Source of the DNA: Azorinus chamasolen
Taxonomy: Eukaryota > Mollusca > Bivalvia > Cardiida > Solecurtidae
Assembly (NCBI GenBank): GCA_963576725.1
Contig: OY755247.1
Span: forward strand, 13,086,534 to 13,150,533
Length of the DNA stretch: 64,000 nt
Direction of reading: 5' to 3'
The notes beneath the pieces are model-generated. The model was not told the DNA's origin. It worked only from the letters and a program-made list of their open reading frames with translations, and made no database searches. The position numbers and the translations under genes are program-made. This document shows, piece after piece, positions 22,225-33,056 of this stretch. Within the stretch, counting starts at the first letter, position 1, and each line of letters opens with the position of its first letter.

Positions 22225-22660
22225 CAAGAGCTGTCCGTGGATAGGGCGCTCCACTTTCTTTAGTGCTGGAAAGTGTAGTGAAAGTCCAAGCCGGAAAAGG
22301 AAGGTAACTAAAGCAAAATTAATTCCAGGGTTACTTGCCCTTGTGAAGTAGGTCCCCCTTATAATAGTTAACATGCATACCAAATTTAAACCAAATATCT
22401 TGGGACAATTTCTCAGACATGGACCTTAACATAAAACTTAACCAACAATGAACATTCTATGTTGAAAAAAGGGCATAATTATGGCAAAATTAATTTTAGG
22501 GTTACCTGCCCTTGTGAAATGGGTTCCCCTTGTGATAATTAATATCTTTGATGGTTTCTGAGAAATGGACCTTAACAAAAAAGGTTAACCAACGCCGACG
22601 CTGGCCAGGAAAACCAGACGCCGACGCTGAGGAGAGGGTCATGGCAATACCTCCGATTTT
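22225..22660. mobile_element. Pearl/Helentron-like insert
   Basis: Starts ACAAGAGCTGTCCG. Two diverged units of about 150 bp share GGGTTACYTGCCCTTGTGAA and TGGACCTTAAC. It ends with a GACGCCGACGC repeat and a short hairpin. This layout is typical of bivalve pearl elements. Confidence 0.6.
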
Positions 22661-22806
22661 TGAAAAAGTGGATCTAAAAATTCTCTTTCAGACAGGTGAC
22701 AGCTTAATGCAGGTTGAAAGTCATGTAGAAAGCTCCCAAAGGAGTCCTCTGCTTGACTATCACCCTGCAAAAGCAGTCACTTGCCTAAAAAGACACAAAT
22801 TATTTC

Positions 22807-23059
22807 TTAACCCTTTCCCTCATATAAACTTGTTTTCACGCATTTGCAAACAGAGTAGACCCAGATCAGACGGCTCCTAGGGGAGCCGTCTGATCAGGGT
22901 CTGCTCTGTTTGCTATTAGAGTTTGAAAGATCTGGGTTTTTTTGCTTTCTAAAATGTCTACAGTGTTCCACCTTCCACATTTCTTTATAAGTTATTTTGT
23001 TAATGGATACTCAGGAGGTATTGAAATTTGGAATAAACATAGAAAAGGGAAAGAGTTAA
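22807..23059. mobile_element. FB1 nested in FB4 at TTAA
   Basis: 253 bp, stem tip GCTCCTAGGGGAGC. Confidence 0.88.
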
Positions 23060-23177
23060 TCAAATTCTGGTTTAGATAGATTCTACTGTACAGTTATGGC
23101 TCTTCACTAGATTGCGGCCTTTAACATGTCCCCATTGTATCAGAGTTGTGAACAAGAAGACTATAAAGGAAATATAG

Positions 23178-24035
23178 AACAAGATGTGTTTGTGAAACAC
23201 TATGCCCCCTCATATATTTGACCTCTGACCTTGAAGGATAACCTTGACCTTGACATGTCACCCCTCAAAATGTGCAGCCTCATGAGATACACAAGCATGC
23301 CAAATATCAAGTCTCTATCTCTACTGGTCCAAAAGTTATGGCCAATGTTAAAGTTGGCGATTTGACCCATATATTTGACCTCTGACCTTGAAGGATGACC
23401 TTGACCTTGACACGGCACCCCTCAAAATGTGCGGCTTTAAGAGATACATATGTATGCCAAATATCAAGTCTCTATCTATACTGGCTCAAAAGTTATGACC
23501 AATGTTAAAGTTGCTGACAAACAAACAGACAAACAGACAAACGGACAAACAGACAGGGCAAAAACAATATGCCCCCCCGACTATCGTCAATGGGGGCATA
23601 AAAAATACATTTTCTGTATAATATAGAAACAAGATGTGTTTGTGAAACACTATGCCCCCCACCCAATTTGACCTTTGACCCTGAAGGATGACCATGACTT
23701 TGACATGTCACCCCTGCAGCTTCATGAGATGCACATGCATGCCAAATATCAAGTCTCTATCTCTACTGGTTGAAAAGTTATGGCCAATGTTAAAGTTGAT
23801 GATTTGACCTATATATTTGACCTCTGACCTTGAATGATGACCTTGACCATGACATGTCACCCCTCAAAATGAGCAGCTTTATAAGATACATATGCATGCC
23901 AAATAACAAATCTCTATCTGTACTGGCTCAAAAGTTATGATCAATGTTAAAGTTAGTGACAAACGGACAAACAGACAGACCAGACAGACAGGGCAACACC
24001 CCCCCCCCCCAAATTTGATCTGGGGGCATAAAAAA
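23178..24035. mobile_element. Two pearl/Helentron-like elements in tandem
   Basis: Each starts AACAAGATGTGTTTGTGAAA (23178 and 23628), has 130-160 bp units with TTTGACCTCTGACCTTGAA, then an ACAGACAA microsatellite, and ends in a TGGGGGCATAAAA hairpin partner of TATGCCCCC. Confidence 0.72.
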
Positions 24036-24274
24036 CCAATTTCTGTATTTATCTATAAAGCCCTATCTCTCTGATACTCATCAGAATACTTTCTCAGTGG
24101 AAATTCTAAAGTGATTGTCTCTACGTACATTTTTATAAAAGCCCAAAAATTACATAAAGCATTTGTTTATATGCTCAAAAGATGTACATGGCAAGAAAAC
24201 CACTAAAAAAAACACTGAAGAAGACAAAACTTTGTTTGATATCGAAGACCCCAATATCATTCACCAATGTATTA

Positions 24275-24477
24275 CAGTAAAGTTCCGCTAATGCGACCAC
24301 CTAAAAGATGTATAATTCTGGGAGCTATATGCAGGTGGTAGCTTAATGCAGGACAAAAGTAATGCAGAAAGCCCCTAGGAGCTTTCTGCATTACTTTTGT
24401 ACTGCATTAAGCAACCACCTGCTTATAAAGGCACCCATGTTTATTCATTAAGTGGTCGCATTAGCGGGATTTTACTG
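24275..24477. mobile_element. FB4 element, intact
   Basis: 203 bp. TA|CAGTAAAGTTCCGC to GCGGGATTTTACTG|TA. Confidence 0.9.
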
Positions 24478-24540
24478 TAGTATTTATTCGGGTTGTGTAC
24501 TATGAAAATATGCGTTCATTGTAATCTATGGACTATCACT

Positions 24541-24800
24541 GAACCCATTCCCTCATATAGACGCCTTTTGACGCCTCTAAGTAACTTATAGTCATTTTTT
24601 GAAACATTTATGATAAATAGAGCATTTGCTCCATAGGAACAAATGCTTTATTTATCACAATGGCTTCACAACTATACAATTCTACCATTTTCCTTTTTTC
24701 CAGTAATGCTGCTTTTCAGTAAACTCACCCAAAGAGGTTGGGTCTAAAAATAGCCTATGAAATTATTGATCTAAAAATAGCCTATGAGGAATTGGGTTAA
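24541..24800. mobile_element. FB2 element
   Basis: Tip GCTCCATAGGAAC. The right-arm segment TCTAAAAATAGCCTATGA is duplicated. Confidence 0.82.
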
Positions 24801-24898
24801 AGAGTATCAGCAAGATTGAATTAGCCTGAAAATAGACCAATATGCCTTGTATCTACAGCTCTACAATATCATTACTAATGCCATCTAAATACTAGTAA

Positions 24899-25298
24899 CA
24901 GTGATCCGGATTAGCTGAGTAAATTTAACATTTTCAAGAATAACTTCTTTTTTTTCCACCAAACCATTTGTAGTGACCACTCTTTAGAATCGTCTCTTCT
25001 AGACGATTCTAAAGAGTGGTCACAACATAGGGTTTGGTGGAGAAAGGACGATTTTAGTGCAGTAAAACTCCGCTAATGCGATCACCAAAAATGGGCATAA
25101 TTCTGGGCGGCAGAGGCAGGTGGTAGCTTAATACAGGACAAAAGTTATGCAGAAAGCTCCTATAGGAGCTTTCTGCATAACTTTCGTCCTGTATTAAGCA
25201 ACCACCTGCTTTAAACGACGCCAGTGGTGCTGTTTATTAAGTGGTCGCATTAGCGGGGTTTTACTGTACTTGAGTATGCACCTGTATCTGTTGCTCTG
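24899..25298. mobile_element. FB3 element split by FB4, just upstream of the GPCR
   Basis: Perfect stem at about 24972-25042. The right arm resumes CTTGAGTATGCACC after the FB4. Confidence 0.85.
25060..25266. mobile_element. FB4 nested in FB3
   Basis: CAGTAAAACTCCGC to GGGGTTTTACTG|TA. The left TA has mutated to TG. Confidence 0.9.
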
Positions 25299-25316
25299 CT
25301 AATAATACAATAATTA

Positions 25317-25339
25317 TTTCTTTACTTTTCGTGCTCCAG
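25317..25339 (+). promoter_or_regulatory. Candidate 3' splice site upstream of the GPCR start
   Basis: A pyrimidine-rich run ending GTGCTCCAG is followed 42 bases later by the first Met. It implies an upstream non-coding exon that I cannot locate; the FB3/FB4 nest directly upstream would then be intronic. Confidence 0.4.
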
Positions 25340-25381
25340 GTAACAGACCATTCAATCAGGAGTTGTTGATAATCAGAAGCT

Positions 25382-26920
25382 ATGTTTACGAGTAACAACA
25401 GCCATCATACAGACCAGACCATGGCCGCTAATCTCGTCAATGACAACCCACGTCAAGATTCAGCAGTGCTGGATGGGTACAACACAACCAGCACCAATAG
25501 CTACACTATAACAGCTAACCAAAGCAGCTTCAATACAACCACACCTTTCTATGAAACCAATTTGGAATTTGAAATATATGGAAGTCCGATAGGTATAATC
25601 CGTCTCTGTTTCTGTGCTTTTGGTCTGCTTTTGAATTTCTTTTCGATGTTGGCCGTTGCACATATCCCCCGAGGAAAAAATAGTCACATCAAACTCATCA
25701 TGAGTCTGGCAGTGTCCGATACCCTGGTCATCTTCAGCGTACTCTTTCTCTACCTACAACAACTGCACCCAACTAGCTCGGCCTGCGGTAATCTATGGGC
25801 GCGACTATTCGTTGATACGTCCATACACGCCACACTCCTTAATCTGTTAGCCATGGCAATAGACCGTTACCTTGCCGTCATGAAGCCGCTCAGATACCCA
25901 CAACTCATGTCGAAATTCAGATGCCACTTAATGATCTTCATGCTCTGGTTTTTCAGCATATTCATGGGAGTAATGGATCCTCTGGTTGTTTTATTCACAC
26001 ATCCTGACTCCAATTATTGCGAAATTGCATCCTATGATGACTATGACGCTGAACTTGTTAATTCGGGCTTTGTGATGGTCGTGTTCATCATTATGATGGT
26101 GATTTACCTGAAGATATACTTGGTAGTGCGCCAGCTGGTCCGCCAACCACGAACACTCACCCAAGATGAGGAAACTACCTATAAAGCAATTATTACGACG
26201 TTTCTCATTCTTGGCACCTTTGCAGTTTGCTGGCTTCCGTATTTCATTTTTCAAATTACTATGAATGCATTACGGCAAGCTAATGTAAATCTGATTAAGC
26301 ACTTTGATACACTTATTCTCATCAATGACATTTTATACTTGGTTCTCCTGTCAAACTCTCTATGTGACCCTATCATATATGCAGTGCGTCTGGGTCAAGT
26401 TAAAGCTGGTTACAAAAGAATGCTTTTCAAGTATTTTCCGTGTTATCGCCAATCCCTAAACAAGCAGGAATTCAGACTGCATCAATCAGGATACAACCAC
26501 AGACGAAGCACGGCTGCTACGCTTGTTGTCGACAACGATAGTGGTGAAATCAACAGAAGATTAGGCAGACAAAATACAGAATCAGAAGACAAAATATACC
26601 TGACTTCTATAACAACAGATTGCACACCAGAGAAGAAAGGTCTCTATACGGATGATAACAAAGTCACAAAAGATTCCGACAATGACTTACATCAAACTGA
26701 TAAGGAAAACAACAGCACCAATGATGCAGATTCTGATAGAACAATTAAGAATGAAATACCTGATAAAGAAATTGAAAATTCAGAAAGTCAAACAGATCAT
26801 GTTATCAAGGAAGCAAACTCTGCTAGAAGTAGTGCTACAGACCTGACACCCCTGAGTCCCATCTCTGAAAAGGAGTTCTGGTCCGATAATGAAAACTCAA
26901 ACTTGATTAGCAAGAAATAA
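25382..26920 (+). CDS. Intronless class A (rhodopsin-like) GPCR, MECA-group-like orphan
   Basis: A 512-residue seven-transmembrane receptor. The N-terminus (1-65) has sequons at N5, N34, N46 and N51. Membrane segments lie near 68-93, 102-125, 138-161, 181-205, 226-249, 268-292 and 308-334. Motifs: TM1 LLLNFFSM, TM2 LAVSD, TM3 DRYLAV (161-166), TM4 Trp189, TM6 CWLPY (283-287), TM7 NSLCDPIIYA (325-334). C135 and C213 may form the extracellular disulfide; C354 is a likely palmitoylation site. DPxxY in place of NPxxY and the lack of the TM5 proline resemble melanocortin and related MECA receptors, but the ligand cannot be read. The last 150 residues form an acidic Ser/Thr-rich tail. Met14 (25421) has a better start context (ACCATGG) than Met1. 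An acceptor (GTGCTCCAG, ending 25339) suggests a spliced 5' UTR. Confidence 0.95.
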   Translation: MFTSNNSHHTDQTMAANLVNDNPRQDSAVLDGYNTTSTNSYTITANQSSFNTTTPFYETNLEFEIYGSPIGIIRLCFCAFGLLLNFFSMLAVAHIPRGKNSHIKLIMSLAVSDTLVIFSVLFLYLQQLHPTSSACGNLWARLFVDTSIHATLLNLLAMAIDRYLAVMKPLRYPQLMSKFRCHLMIFMLWFFSIFMGVMDPLVVLFTHPDSNYCEIASYDDYDAELVNSGFVMVVFIIMMVIYLKIYLVVRQLVRQPRTLTQDEETTYKAIITTFLILGTFAVCWLPYFIFQITMNALRQANVNLIKHFDTLILINDILYLVLLSNSLCDPIIYAVRLGQVKAGYKRMLFKYFPCYRQSLNKQEFRLHQSGYNHRRSTAATLVVDNDSGEINRRLGRQNTESEDKIYLTSITTDCTPEKKGLYTDDNKVTKDSDNDLHQTDKENNSTNDADSDRTIKNEIPDKEIENSESQTDHVIKEANSARSSATDLTPLSPISEKEFWSDNENSNLISKK

Positions 26921-26941
26921 AATGAAGTTTAGAATTCCATC

Positions 26942-26947
26942 AATAAA
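26942..26947 (+). terminator. Candidate polyadenylation signal of the GPCR
   Basis: AATAAA lies 22 bases after the TAA stop. This would give a very short 3' UTR ending at or inside the FB7 copy that follows. Confidence 0.45.
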
Positions 26948-26961
26948 TGGATGAAAATACT

Positions 26962-27099
26962 TTTACTCTTTGCATGTTAAATTTTTTTATCAATTTTAGA
27001 ATTTTTTTTATCTATTTTAGAAGTTGCTCCGTGTCTCATCTGGATCCAAAATGTTTGCAACGGTTTTCAAAAATTCAACTCTAGTGTGCAAAGAGTTAA
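26962..27099. mobile_element. FB7, hairpin half lost
   Basis: TTTACTCTTTGCATG to GTGTGCAAAGAGTTAA, immediately after the GPCR polyadenylation signal. Confidence 0.7.
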
Positions 27100-27341
27100 C
27101 CCTTTCCCTCATATACTTTTTAAACCTTTGTAAACAGAGTAGACCCAGATAAGATGGCTCCTGTAGGAGCCATCTGATCAAAGTCTGCTCTGTCTGCTTA
27201 TGACACGATATATATATCTGATTCTAGAGTTTCTGTCCATGCAAAGTATTCCCTTGAACAGTTTACATCATCAAAATTCAGCTAATAAATATTCATGATG
27301 TCATTAATTCTTACATGAATATCCCACAGGGAAAGGGTCAA
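27096..27341. mobile_element. FB1 element
   Basis: Stem tip GCTCCTGTAGGAGC; right end CACAGGGAAAGGGTCAA. Confidence 0.85.
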
Positions 27342-27365
27342 AGGGTATTAAACAAGTGCAATAAA

Positions 27366-28198
27366 GATGGATAGTATATTGTTCATCTATTACTTCTGTA
27401 AGTGTCAATGGATATTATATTGTTCATCTATTACTTCTGTAAGTGTCAATGGATAGTATATTGTTCATCTATTACTTCTGTAAGTGTCAATGGATAGTAT
27501 ATTGTTCATCTATTACTTCTGTAAGTGTCAATGGATGGTATATTGTTCATCTATTACGTCTGTAAGTGTCAATGGATAGTATATTGTCCATCTATTACTT
27601 CTGTAAGTGTCAATGGATGGAACTATTACTTCTGTAAGTGTCAATGGATGGTATATTGTTCATCTATTACTTCTGTAAGTGTCAATGGATAGTATATTGT
27701 TCATTTATTACTTCTGTAAGTGTCAATGGAAGGTATATTGTTCATCTATTACTTCTGTAAGTGTCAATGGATAGTATATTGTTCATTTATTACTTCTGTA
27801 AGTGTCAATGGATAGTATATTGTTCATTTATTACTTCTGCAAGTGTCAATGGATGGAACTATTACTTCTGCAAGTGTCAATGGATGGAACTATTACTTCT
27901 GTAAGTGTCAATGGATAGCATATGGTTCATCTATTACTTCTGTAAGTGTCAGTGGATGGTATATTTCTCACCTAGTACTTCTGTAAGTGTCAATGGATGG
28001 TATATTGTTCATCTATTACTTCTGCAAGTGTCAATGGATGGTATATTGTTCATCTATTACTTCTGTAAGTGTCAATGGATGGTATATTTCTCACCTATTA
28101 TTTCTGTAAGTGTCAATGGAAGGTACATTGTTCATCTATTACTTCTGCAAGTGTCAATGGATGGTATATATGGTTCATCTAGTACTTCTGTAAGTGTC
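27366..28198. repeat. Minisatellite, 41-bp unit, about 20 copies
   Basis: Unit ATGGATAGTATATTGTTCAT followed by CTATTACTTCTGTAAGTGTCA, with shortened units (ATGGATGGAACTATTAC). Open frames through it are by-products of periodicity. Confidence 0.93.
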
Positions 28199-28278
28199 AC
28201 AATATCACTGCTTTTTAATAACTACCAAAGAAGGAATGCCACAATAAGAGATAGTACAAATGAAACGAGAAGTGGAAT

Positions 28279-28580
28279 TAATCTTTCCATCATATATAAA
28301 TGCCTTTTCATGCCTTTTCAAACAGAGTAGACTCAGATCAGATAGCCCCTGTAGGAGCCATCTCATCAGAGTCTGCTCTGTTTGCTTATGAAATAATAGA
28401 TCTGTCTGTACAGCATGTACAAATACCAAAATTCCCTGTGTATATATTGAGGGCTAGGTGCAAAACTATTGTTGCAATTGTTTTGCACCAAACCCTCCAT
28501 TTATACCATTATAAACAGTCAGCTAATAAATATTCATGATACCATTATTTCTTACATGAATATTCAACAAGGATAGGGTA
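28279..28580. mobile_element. FB1 element with nested FB10
   Basis: Stem tip GCCCCTGTAGGAGC; FB10 sits in the CCTGTGT-to-ATTATAA segment. Confidence 0.78.
28449..28498. mobile_element. FB10 micro-palindrome, shortened
   Basis: GAGGGCTAGGTGCAAAACTA and inverted TTTTGCACCAAACCCTC. Confidence 0.72.
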
Positions 28581-28662
28581 AACTAGCAGGTCAAAGCCAG
28601 AAGCCCTGCTGTACTAGTTGCCTCCCTTTATATCAAGTTGCTGGCAGGTAATAATTATATTA

Positions 28663-28855
28663 CAGAACTACAGATAAAGATGCGTAATCAAATACTAAAA
28701 TCGTCATTTCTCCACCAAACCCTATCTAGTGACCACTCTTCAGGATCGTCTCGAAGAGACTATTCTAAGGAGTGGTCACAACATAGGGTTTGGTGGAGAA
28801 ATAAAGAAGTTACTCTTGAACATGTTTTAATTTACGCATTTTATCTGGACCTCTG
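28663..28855. mobile_element. FB3 element
   Basis: CAGAACTACAGATAAAG to CTGGACCTCTG. Confidence 0.87.
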
Positions 28856-28876
28856 ATATGAGAAGTGATAACTTAC

Positions 28877-29072
28877 TTAACCCATTACGGTTACCCCATT
28901 ATGCATAGGCATATTTTAAGACTGAAGTTAGAAATTTGTGGTTGTAAAATAGTTGTGACAAATAGAGCATTAAAATTTTGCTCCATAGGAGCAGAATGCT
29001 CTATTTGTCACAATGGTTTCAAAAAGTGACTTTTATAGAGGCATCAAAAGGCGTCAATATGAGGTAGTGGCC
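28877..29072. mobile_element. FB2 element, worn
   Basis: Tip GCTCCATAGGAGC with GACAAATAGAGCATT arms. Confidence 0.78.
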
Positions 29073-29328
29073 TAGAGATGTACTCTGCTCCTACTTTCTA
29101 CAATTTTGTGTAACAAAATAACTTCAGAATCGATATCTGTATGACTTGAAACTAACTTAGTGCTAAAGTACATGAATGTTCTAAATGTGATTCCTATAGG
29201 GCTCCTGCATTTTCAATGCAGGGCCCTAATTATTATAACCCCACTATAAGTCTGCTCAAATTTGTACATGTTCAATTTCAAATTCTGATTCCATCAGGTT
29301 TTTCACAAAATATTGACTAAATGTCATA
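29073..29328. other. Unassigned, with a small hairpin
   Basis: GGGCTCCTGCATT and AATGCAGGGCCC at 29199-29226. Nothing else seen. Confidence 0.4.
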
Positions 29329-29502
29329 ACAGTAAAACATGTGTATTTAAGTACTAAAATTGTCATTTCTCTACCAAACTCTATGTTATGAGCACTCTTT
29401 AGAATCGTCTTTTTGAGACGATTCTAAAGAGTGGTCACAACATACGGTTTGGTGGAGAAATAAAGAAGTTATTCTTCAAAACGCAACATGTCTGGACCTC
29501 TG
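29329..29502. mobile_element. FB3 element
   Basis: Left end worn; right end TGTCTGGACCTCTG. Confidence 0.78.
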
Positions 29503-29540
29503 TAGATCAATGTCTTATCGAGATCTAAACTATTTCTAAA

Positions 29541-29578
29541 CTAATGATGATGATGGTGATGATGATGATGACGATTGT
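29541..29578. repeat. GAT microsatellite
   Basis: Imperfect (GAT)n run. Confidence 0.7.
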
Positions 29579-29673
29579 ATTTTAAAGCAAAATAGAGAAG
29601 AAAAAAAATTTATTACTACAAATAGAGATACTTTTTTTCATATAATCATTAAAAAAATTTTATGTACAAATAG

Positions 29674-30107
29674 TTAATTCTTTACTTCATTAATATTCAT
29701 GTAAGAAATAATGACATCAGAAATCTTAACTTAATTTTTAATTTGTTTGGTCGTGACAAAAACTAAACCATCAGATCTGTATGATACTGTATTAACCCAT
29801 TCCCTTATAGTGACGCCTTTTGACGCCACTGCAAAAGTCACCTGTTGAAACCATTGTGATAAATAGAGCATAAAATTTTGCTCCCATAGGAGCAAATGCT
29901 CTATTTATCACAATGGTTTCAAAACTACACAATTCTAAAAATTTCCCTTTTGCAAGTAAATGCTCCTTTTCGGTTGATTTATTCATAGGTTGGATCTAAA
30001 AATAGCTTACGAGGTAATGGGTTAAAGCAAAAACAGCAGACCCTGGGCCTACTGGTTCTACTGTTTGCAAAGGCGTTAAAAGGCATATTTATGGAGTAAC
30101 GGGTTAA
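29674..30107. mobile_element. FB1 split by FB2
   Basis: TTAATTCTTTACTTCATTAA to TGGAGTAACGGGTTAA. Confidence 0.78.
29792..30025. mobile_element. FB2 nested in FB1
   Basis: TTAACCCATTCCC to TAATGGGTTAA, tip GCTCCCATAGGAGC. Confidence 0.9.
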
Positions 30108-30566
30108 CCCTTTACTCCATAAATATACATTTGCAAACAGGGTAGACCATGATCAGACGGCTCTAATAGGAGTCGTCTGATCAGGGTCTGCCGTTTGCTC
30201 ATGGAATAATACAGATTTGGTTTTACAGTTTCTTCTTTGGCAAGAATTTCATGTGTTAACCCATTACCTCATATGCTATTTTTAGATACAACCTCTTTGA
30301 ATGAATCTACCGAAAAGGAGCATTAACTAGAGAAAAAGAAATTTTTTAGAATTTTGTTGTTTGAAACCATTGTGATAAATAGAGCATTTGCTCCTATAGG
30401 AGCAAATGCTCTATTTATCACAATGGTTTCACAAAGTGACTTTTACAGAGTCGTCAAAAGTCGTCAATATGAGGGAATGGGTTAATATGCCATTTTAAAA
30501 CTTAATCTAGTTAATATCTCTGAGGTCATCGTTTCTTTCATGAATATTCATGGAGTAAAGGGTTAA
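30104..30566. mobile_element. FB1 (CTCC-type) split by FB2
   Basis: Stem tip GCTCTAATAGGAGT. The right half resumes TATGCCATTTTAAAACTTAA. Confidence 0.82.
30256..30485. mobile_element. FB2 nested in FB1, intact
   Basis: 230 bp with a perfect stem, tip GCTCCTATAGGAGC. Confidence 0.92.
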
Positions 30567-30664
30567 TACATGCTATAAGCTTATGAGCATATGATTGTGG
30601 TCATTGTGATAACATTATAATTTATACACATTTTGTATCTATGCAGATTTTTCAGATTGTAGGT

Positions 30665-30900
30665 TTAACCATGAAAACTCATGTGAGAACTAATGACATC
30701 ATGAATATAAATTAGATAAGTTATAACAGCACATGGACACAGGCATTTTTCGTCATGGCAGAAACTGTATAATCATATCCATGTTATATCATAAACAAAC
30801 AGAGCTGACCCTGATCAGACAGCTCCTACAGGAGATGTCTGATCTGGGTCTACTATGTTTGCAAAGGCGTAGAAAGGTATATTTATGAAGTTAAGGGTAA
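30665..30900. mobile_element. FB1 element
   Basis: Tip GCTCCTACAGGAGA; right end worn (GAAGTTAAGGGTAA). Confidence 0.75.
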
Positions 30901-30917
30901 ACACTTGATATTTTGAT

Positions 30918-30949
30918 GTTTAGATTTATGCATCTTATCGGGACCTCTG
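30918..30949. mobile_element. FB3 right-end scrap
   Basis: TTTAGATTTATGCATCTTAT then CGGGACCTCTG. Confidence 0.65.
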
Positions 30950-30970
30950 GGTACCCTTTACTGGCCAGAG

Positions 30971-31163
30971 CAGGGGTCCAGATACGATGCGTAAATTTAA
31001 ACATTTTCAAGTATAACTCATTTTTTCTCCACCAAACTCTATACTGTGACCACTCTTTAGAATCGTCTCAAAGAGACGATTCTAAAGAGTACTCACAGTA
31101 TAGGGTTTGGTGGAGAGATGACGATTTTTATTATTTCGGTATGCACGTTTATCTGTAGCTCTG
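30971..31163. mobile_element. FB3 element
   Basis: CAGGGGTCCAGATACG to CTGTAGCTCTG with full stem. Confidence 0.87.
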
Positions 31164-31508
31164 TTTAGCATACTCAGTAAATGGTTGTTCACTCAATGTG
31201 TTGTTAATTTCATTTTCAGAACCAAAGTTTTAATCCTATTTCCTGCAAATATAGAATTCTAGAGTCACACATATTTAGGATCCCAATGAGATGAAACTTA
31301 ATTCAATTTTTTCATCCAGATCTAATCTGTTGGCAAAGGTTATAAAACCTCTTCCTCTGTGCTTTAAGAGTTTAAAAGAGCTTTTATCATGCAGTGACAA
31401 TGGATTCTACATTAGATTAAGTTGTTTCTGTGGCATTTATAGAAATTATCAAATTATTTTTTCAGTTCGGACCATCAATAATGGGTGTTTAACAGTAACA
31501 TATTTCAC
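31164..31508. other. Unassigned AT-rich sequence
   Basis: A worn GATCCCAATGAGATG FB7-like block near 31280. No exon recognised. Confidence 0.4.
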
Positions 31509-31615
31509 TTAACCCTTTACACAATGCAAATGCCATTTCATGTCTTTGTAAAGAGAGAAGACCCAGATCAAACTACTCCTGTAGGAACAATCTGATCAGG
31601 GTCTACTCTGTTTGT

Positions 31616-31847
31616 TTAACCCTTTCCTCCATAAATACGCTTTTCTACACCTCTGTAAAAGTCACTTTTTGAAACGATTGTGATAAATAGAGCATTTGTT
31701 CCTATAGGAGCAAATGCTCTATTTATCACAATAGTTTCAAACTAGTTTCTAAAAATTTCCTTTTCTCTAGTTAATCATAATGCTCCTTTTCGTTAGATTT
31801 ATTCCAAGAGGTTGGATCTATAAATAGCCTATGAGGTAATGGGTTAA
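31616..31847. mobile_element. FB2 nested in FB1
   Basis: TTAACCCTTTCCTCC to GGTAATGGGTTAA, tip TTCCTATAGGAGC. Confidence 0.9.
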
Positions 31848-31873
31848 CAAATAACACAGATCTGATTCTATAC

Positions 31874-32004
31874 AGAGCTATATACAGATAACAATACGTA
31901 CCCAAAATACTAAAATCATCATTTCTCCATCAAACCCTTTGAGACAATTCTAAAGAGTGATCACAGTATAGGGTTGGGTGGAGAAATAAAGGAGCTATAT
32001 ATAT
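31874..32004. mobile_element. FB3, right arm missing, nested in FB1
   Basis: ACAGAGCTATATACAGATAA, stem half deleted, stops at GGAGCTATATATATG before FB2. Confidence 0.7.
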
Positions 32005-32006
32005 GC

Positions 32007-32235
32007 TTAACCCTTTCCCTCATATTGACGACTTTTGGCGACTCTGTAAAAGTCACTTTGTGAAACCATTGTGATAAATAGAGCATTTTCTCCTACGGGA
32101 GCAAATGCTCTATTTATCACAATGGTTTCAAACTATAAAATTCTAAAATGTTCCTTTTCTCTAGTTAATGCTTCTTTTCGGTAGATTTATTCAAAGAGGT
32201 TGTATCTAAAATTAGCCTATGAGGTAATGGGTTAA
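32007..32235. mobile_element. FB2 nested
   Basis: TTAACCCTTTCCCTC to GGTAATGGGTTAA, tip CTCCTACGGGAGC. Confidence 0.9.
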
Positions 32236-32636
32236 CTGGCCTATAGTTTCTGAAATAGCAAAAAAATTCCCTTGTTCATTGACCGTAATAAAAATTCGCT
32301 TAACCCTCTGACTCTAGGGTCTGCTCTGTTTGCTTACAGAATTATAATAGACCTCATTGTACAGTTTCTACCAATACCAAACATTCAAAACATATTAAGT
32401 AACAAGTATTCATTATGTAATAATTTCTTTACATGAATATTCAAGAAGGAAAGGTTTAATGAATATTCGTGAAGGCATGAACTCTTGCATAAATATTCAC
32501 GAGGAAATTTATATCCGAAAAATATATTGAGTAACCTTTCACTGTTAAATTGGAATTAAATATATATTTGAGCAATGTAGATATGTACACTGATCCACCA
32601 TTTATAAACATTTACTAAAATTTGCAGTCCCTAAGG

Positions 32637-32828
32637 CAGAGGTCCGGATAAGATGCCTAAATTAAAAAAATTCAAAAACAACACCTTTATTTCTCCACCA
32701 AACCCTATGTTGTGACCACTCTTTAGAATCGTCTTTTCAAGACGATTCTAAAGATTGGTCACAAAACAGGGTTTGGTGGAGAAATGATGACTTTAGTATT
32801 TTAGTAAGCACCTTTATCTGTCGTTCTG
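32637..32828. mobile_element. FB3 element
   Basis: CAGAGGTCCGGATAAG to CTGTCGTTCTG; stem tip GTCTTTTCAAGAC. Confidence 0.87.
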
Positions 32829-33056
32829 TCCTAAGGGATGATGTTGATGTACTATGAGTCACTTGATCAGGGTATACACTATTTTGTTCAACTGGATATT
32901 TGAGTAATGTTTCATAATGCATTTGAGTGTCAAACTGTGCAGACCCTGATCAGATGCCATATTTTTAAATGCTGATTGTAGCAGCTAGTCTAGGTGTGCA
33001 GGTATAATTTCTCATACAACAGCTCAGCACAAAACTTGTTATTACATTATTTCATA

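Larger units (their letters stand above)
22175..23088. mobile_element. FB4 element split by a pearl-like insert and by FB1
   Basis: TA|CAGTAAAACCCCTC to GATTCTACTG|TA, with its hairpin near 22690-22780. Confidence 0.75.
31509..32459. mobile_element. FB1 with a chain of nested FB2, FB3, FB2 and FB1
   Basis: FB1 pieces appear at 31509-31615 (left arm and stem), 31848-31873 (AACACAGATCTGATTC), 32236-32299 (CCTATAGTTTCTG) and 32300-32459 (a second FB1). The pieces read in order once the inserts are skipped. Confidence 0.68.

Noticed and set aside
22548..22880. 110-codon plus-strand frame
   Set aside because: Runs through a pearl-like end, an FB4 hairpin and an FB1 left arm; purely repeat-derived.
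27905..28330. 141-codon open frame on the plus strand
   Set aside because: It lies in the 41-bp minisatellite; the frame is a by-product of periodicity and has no family match.
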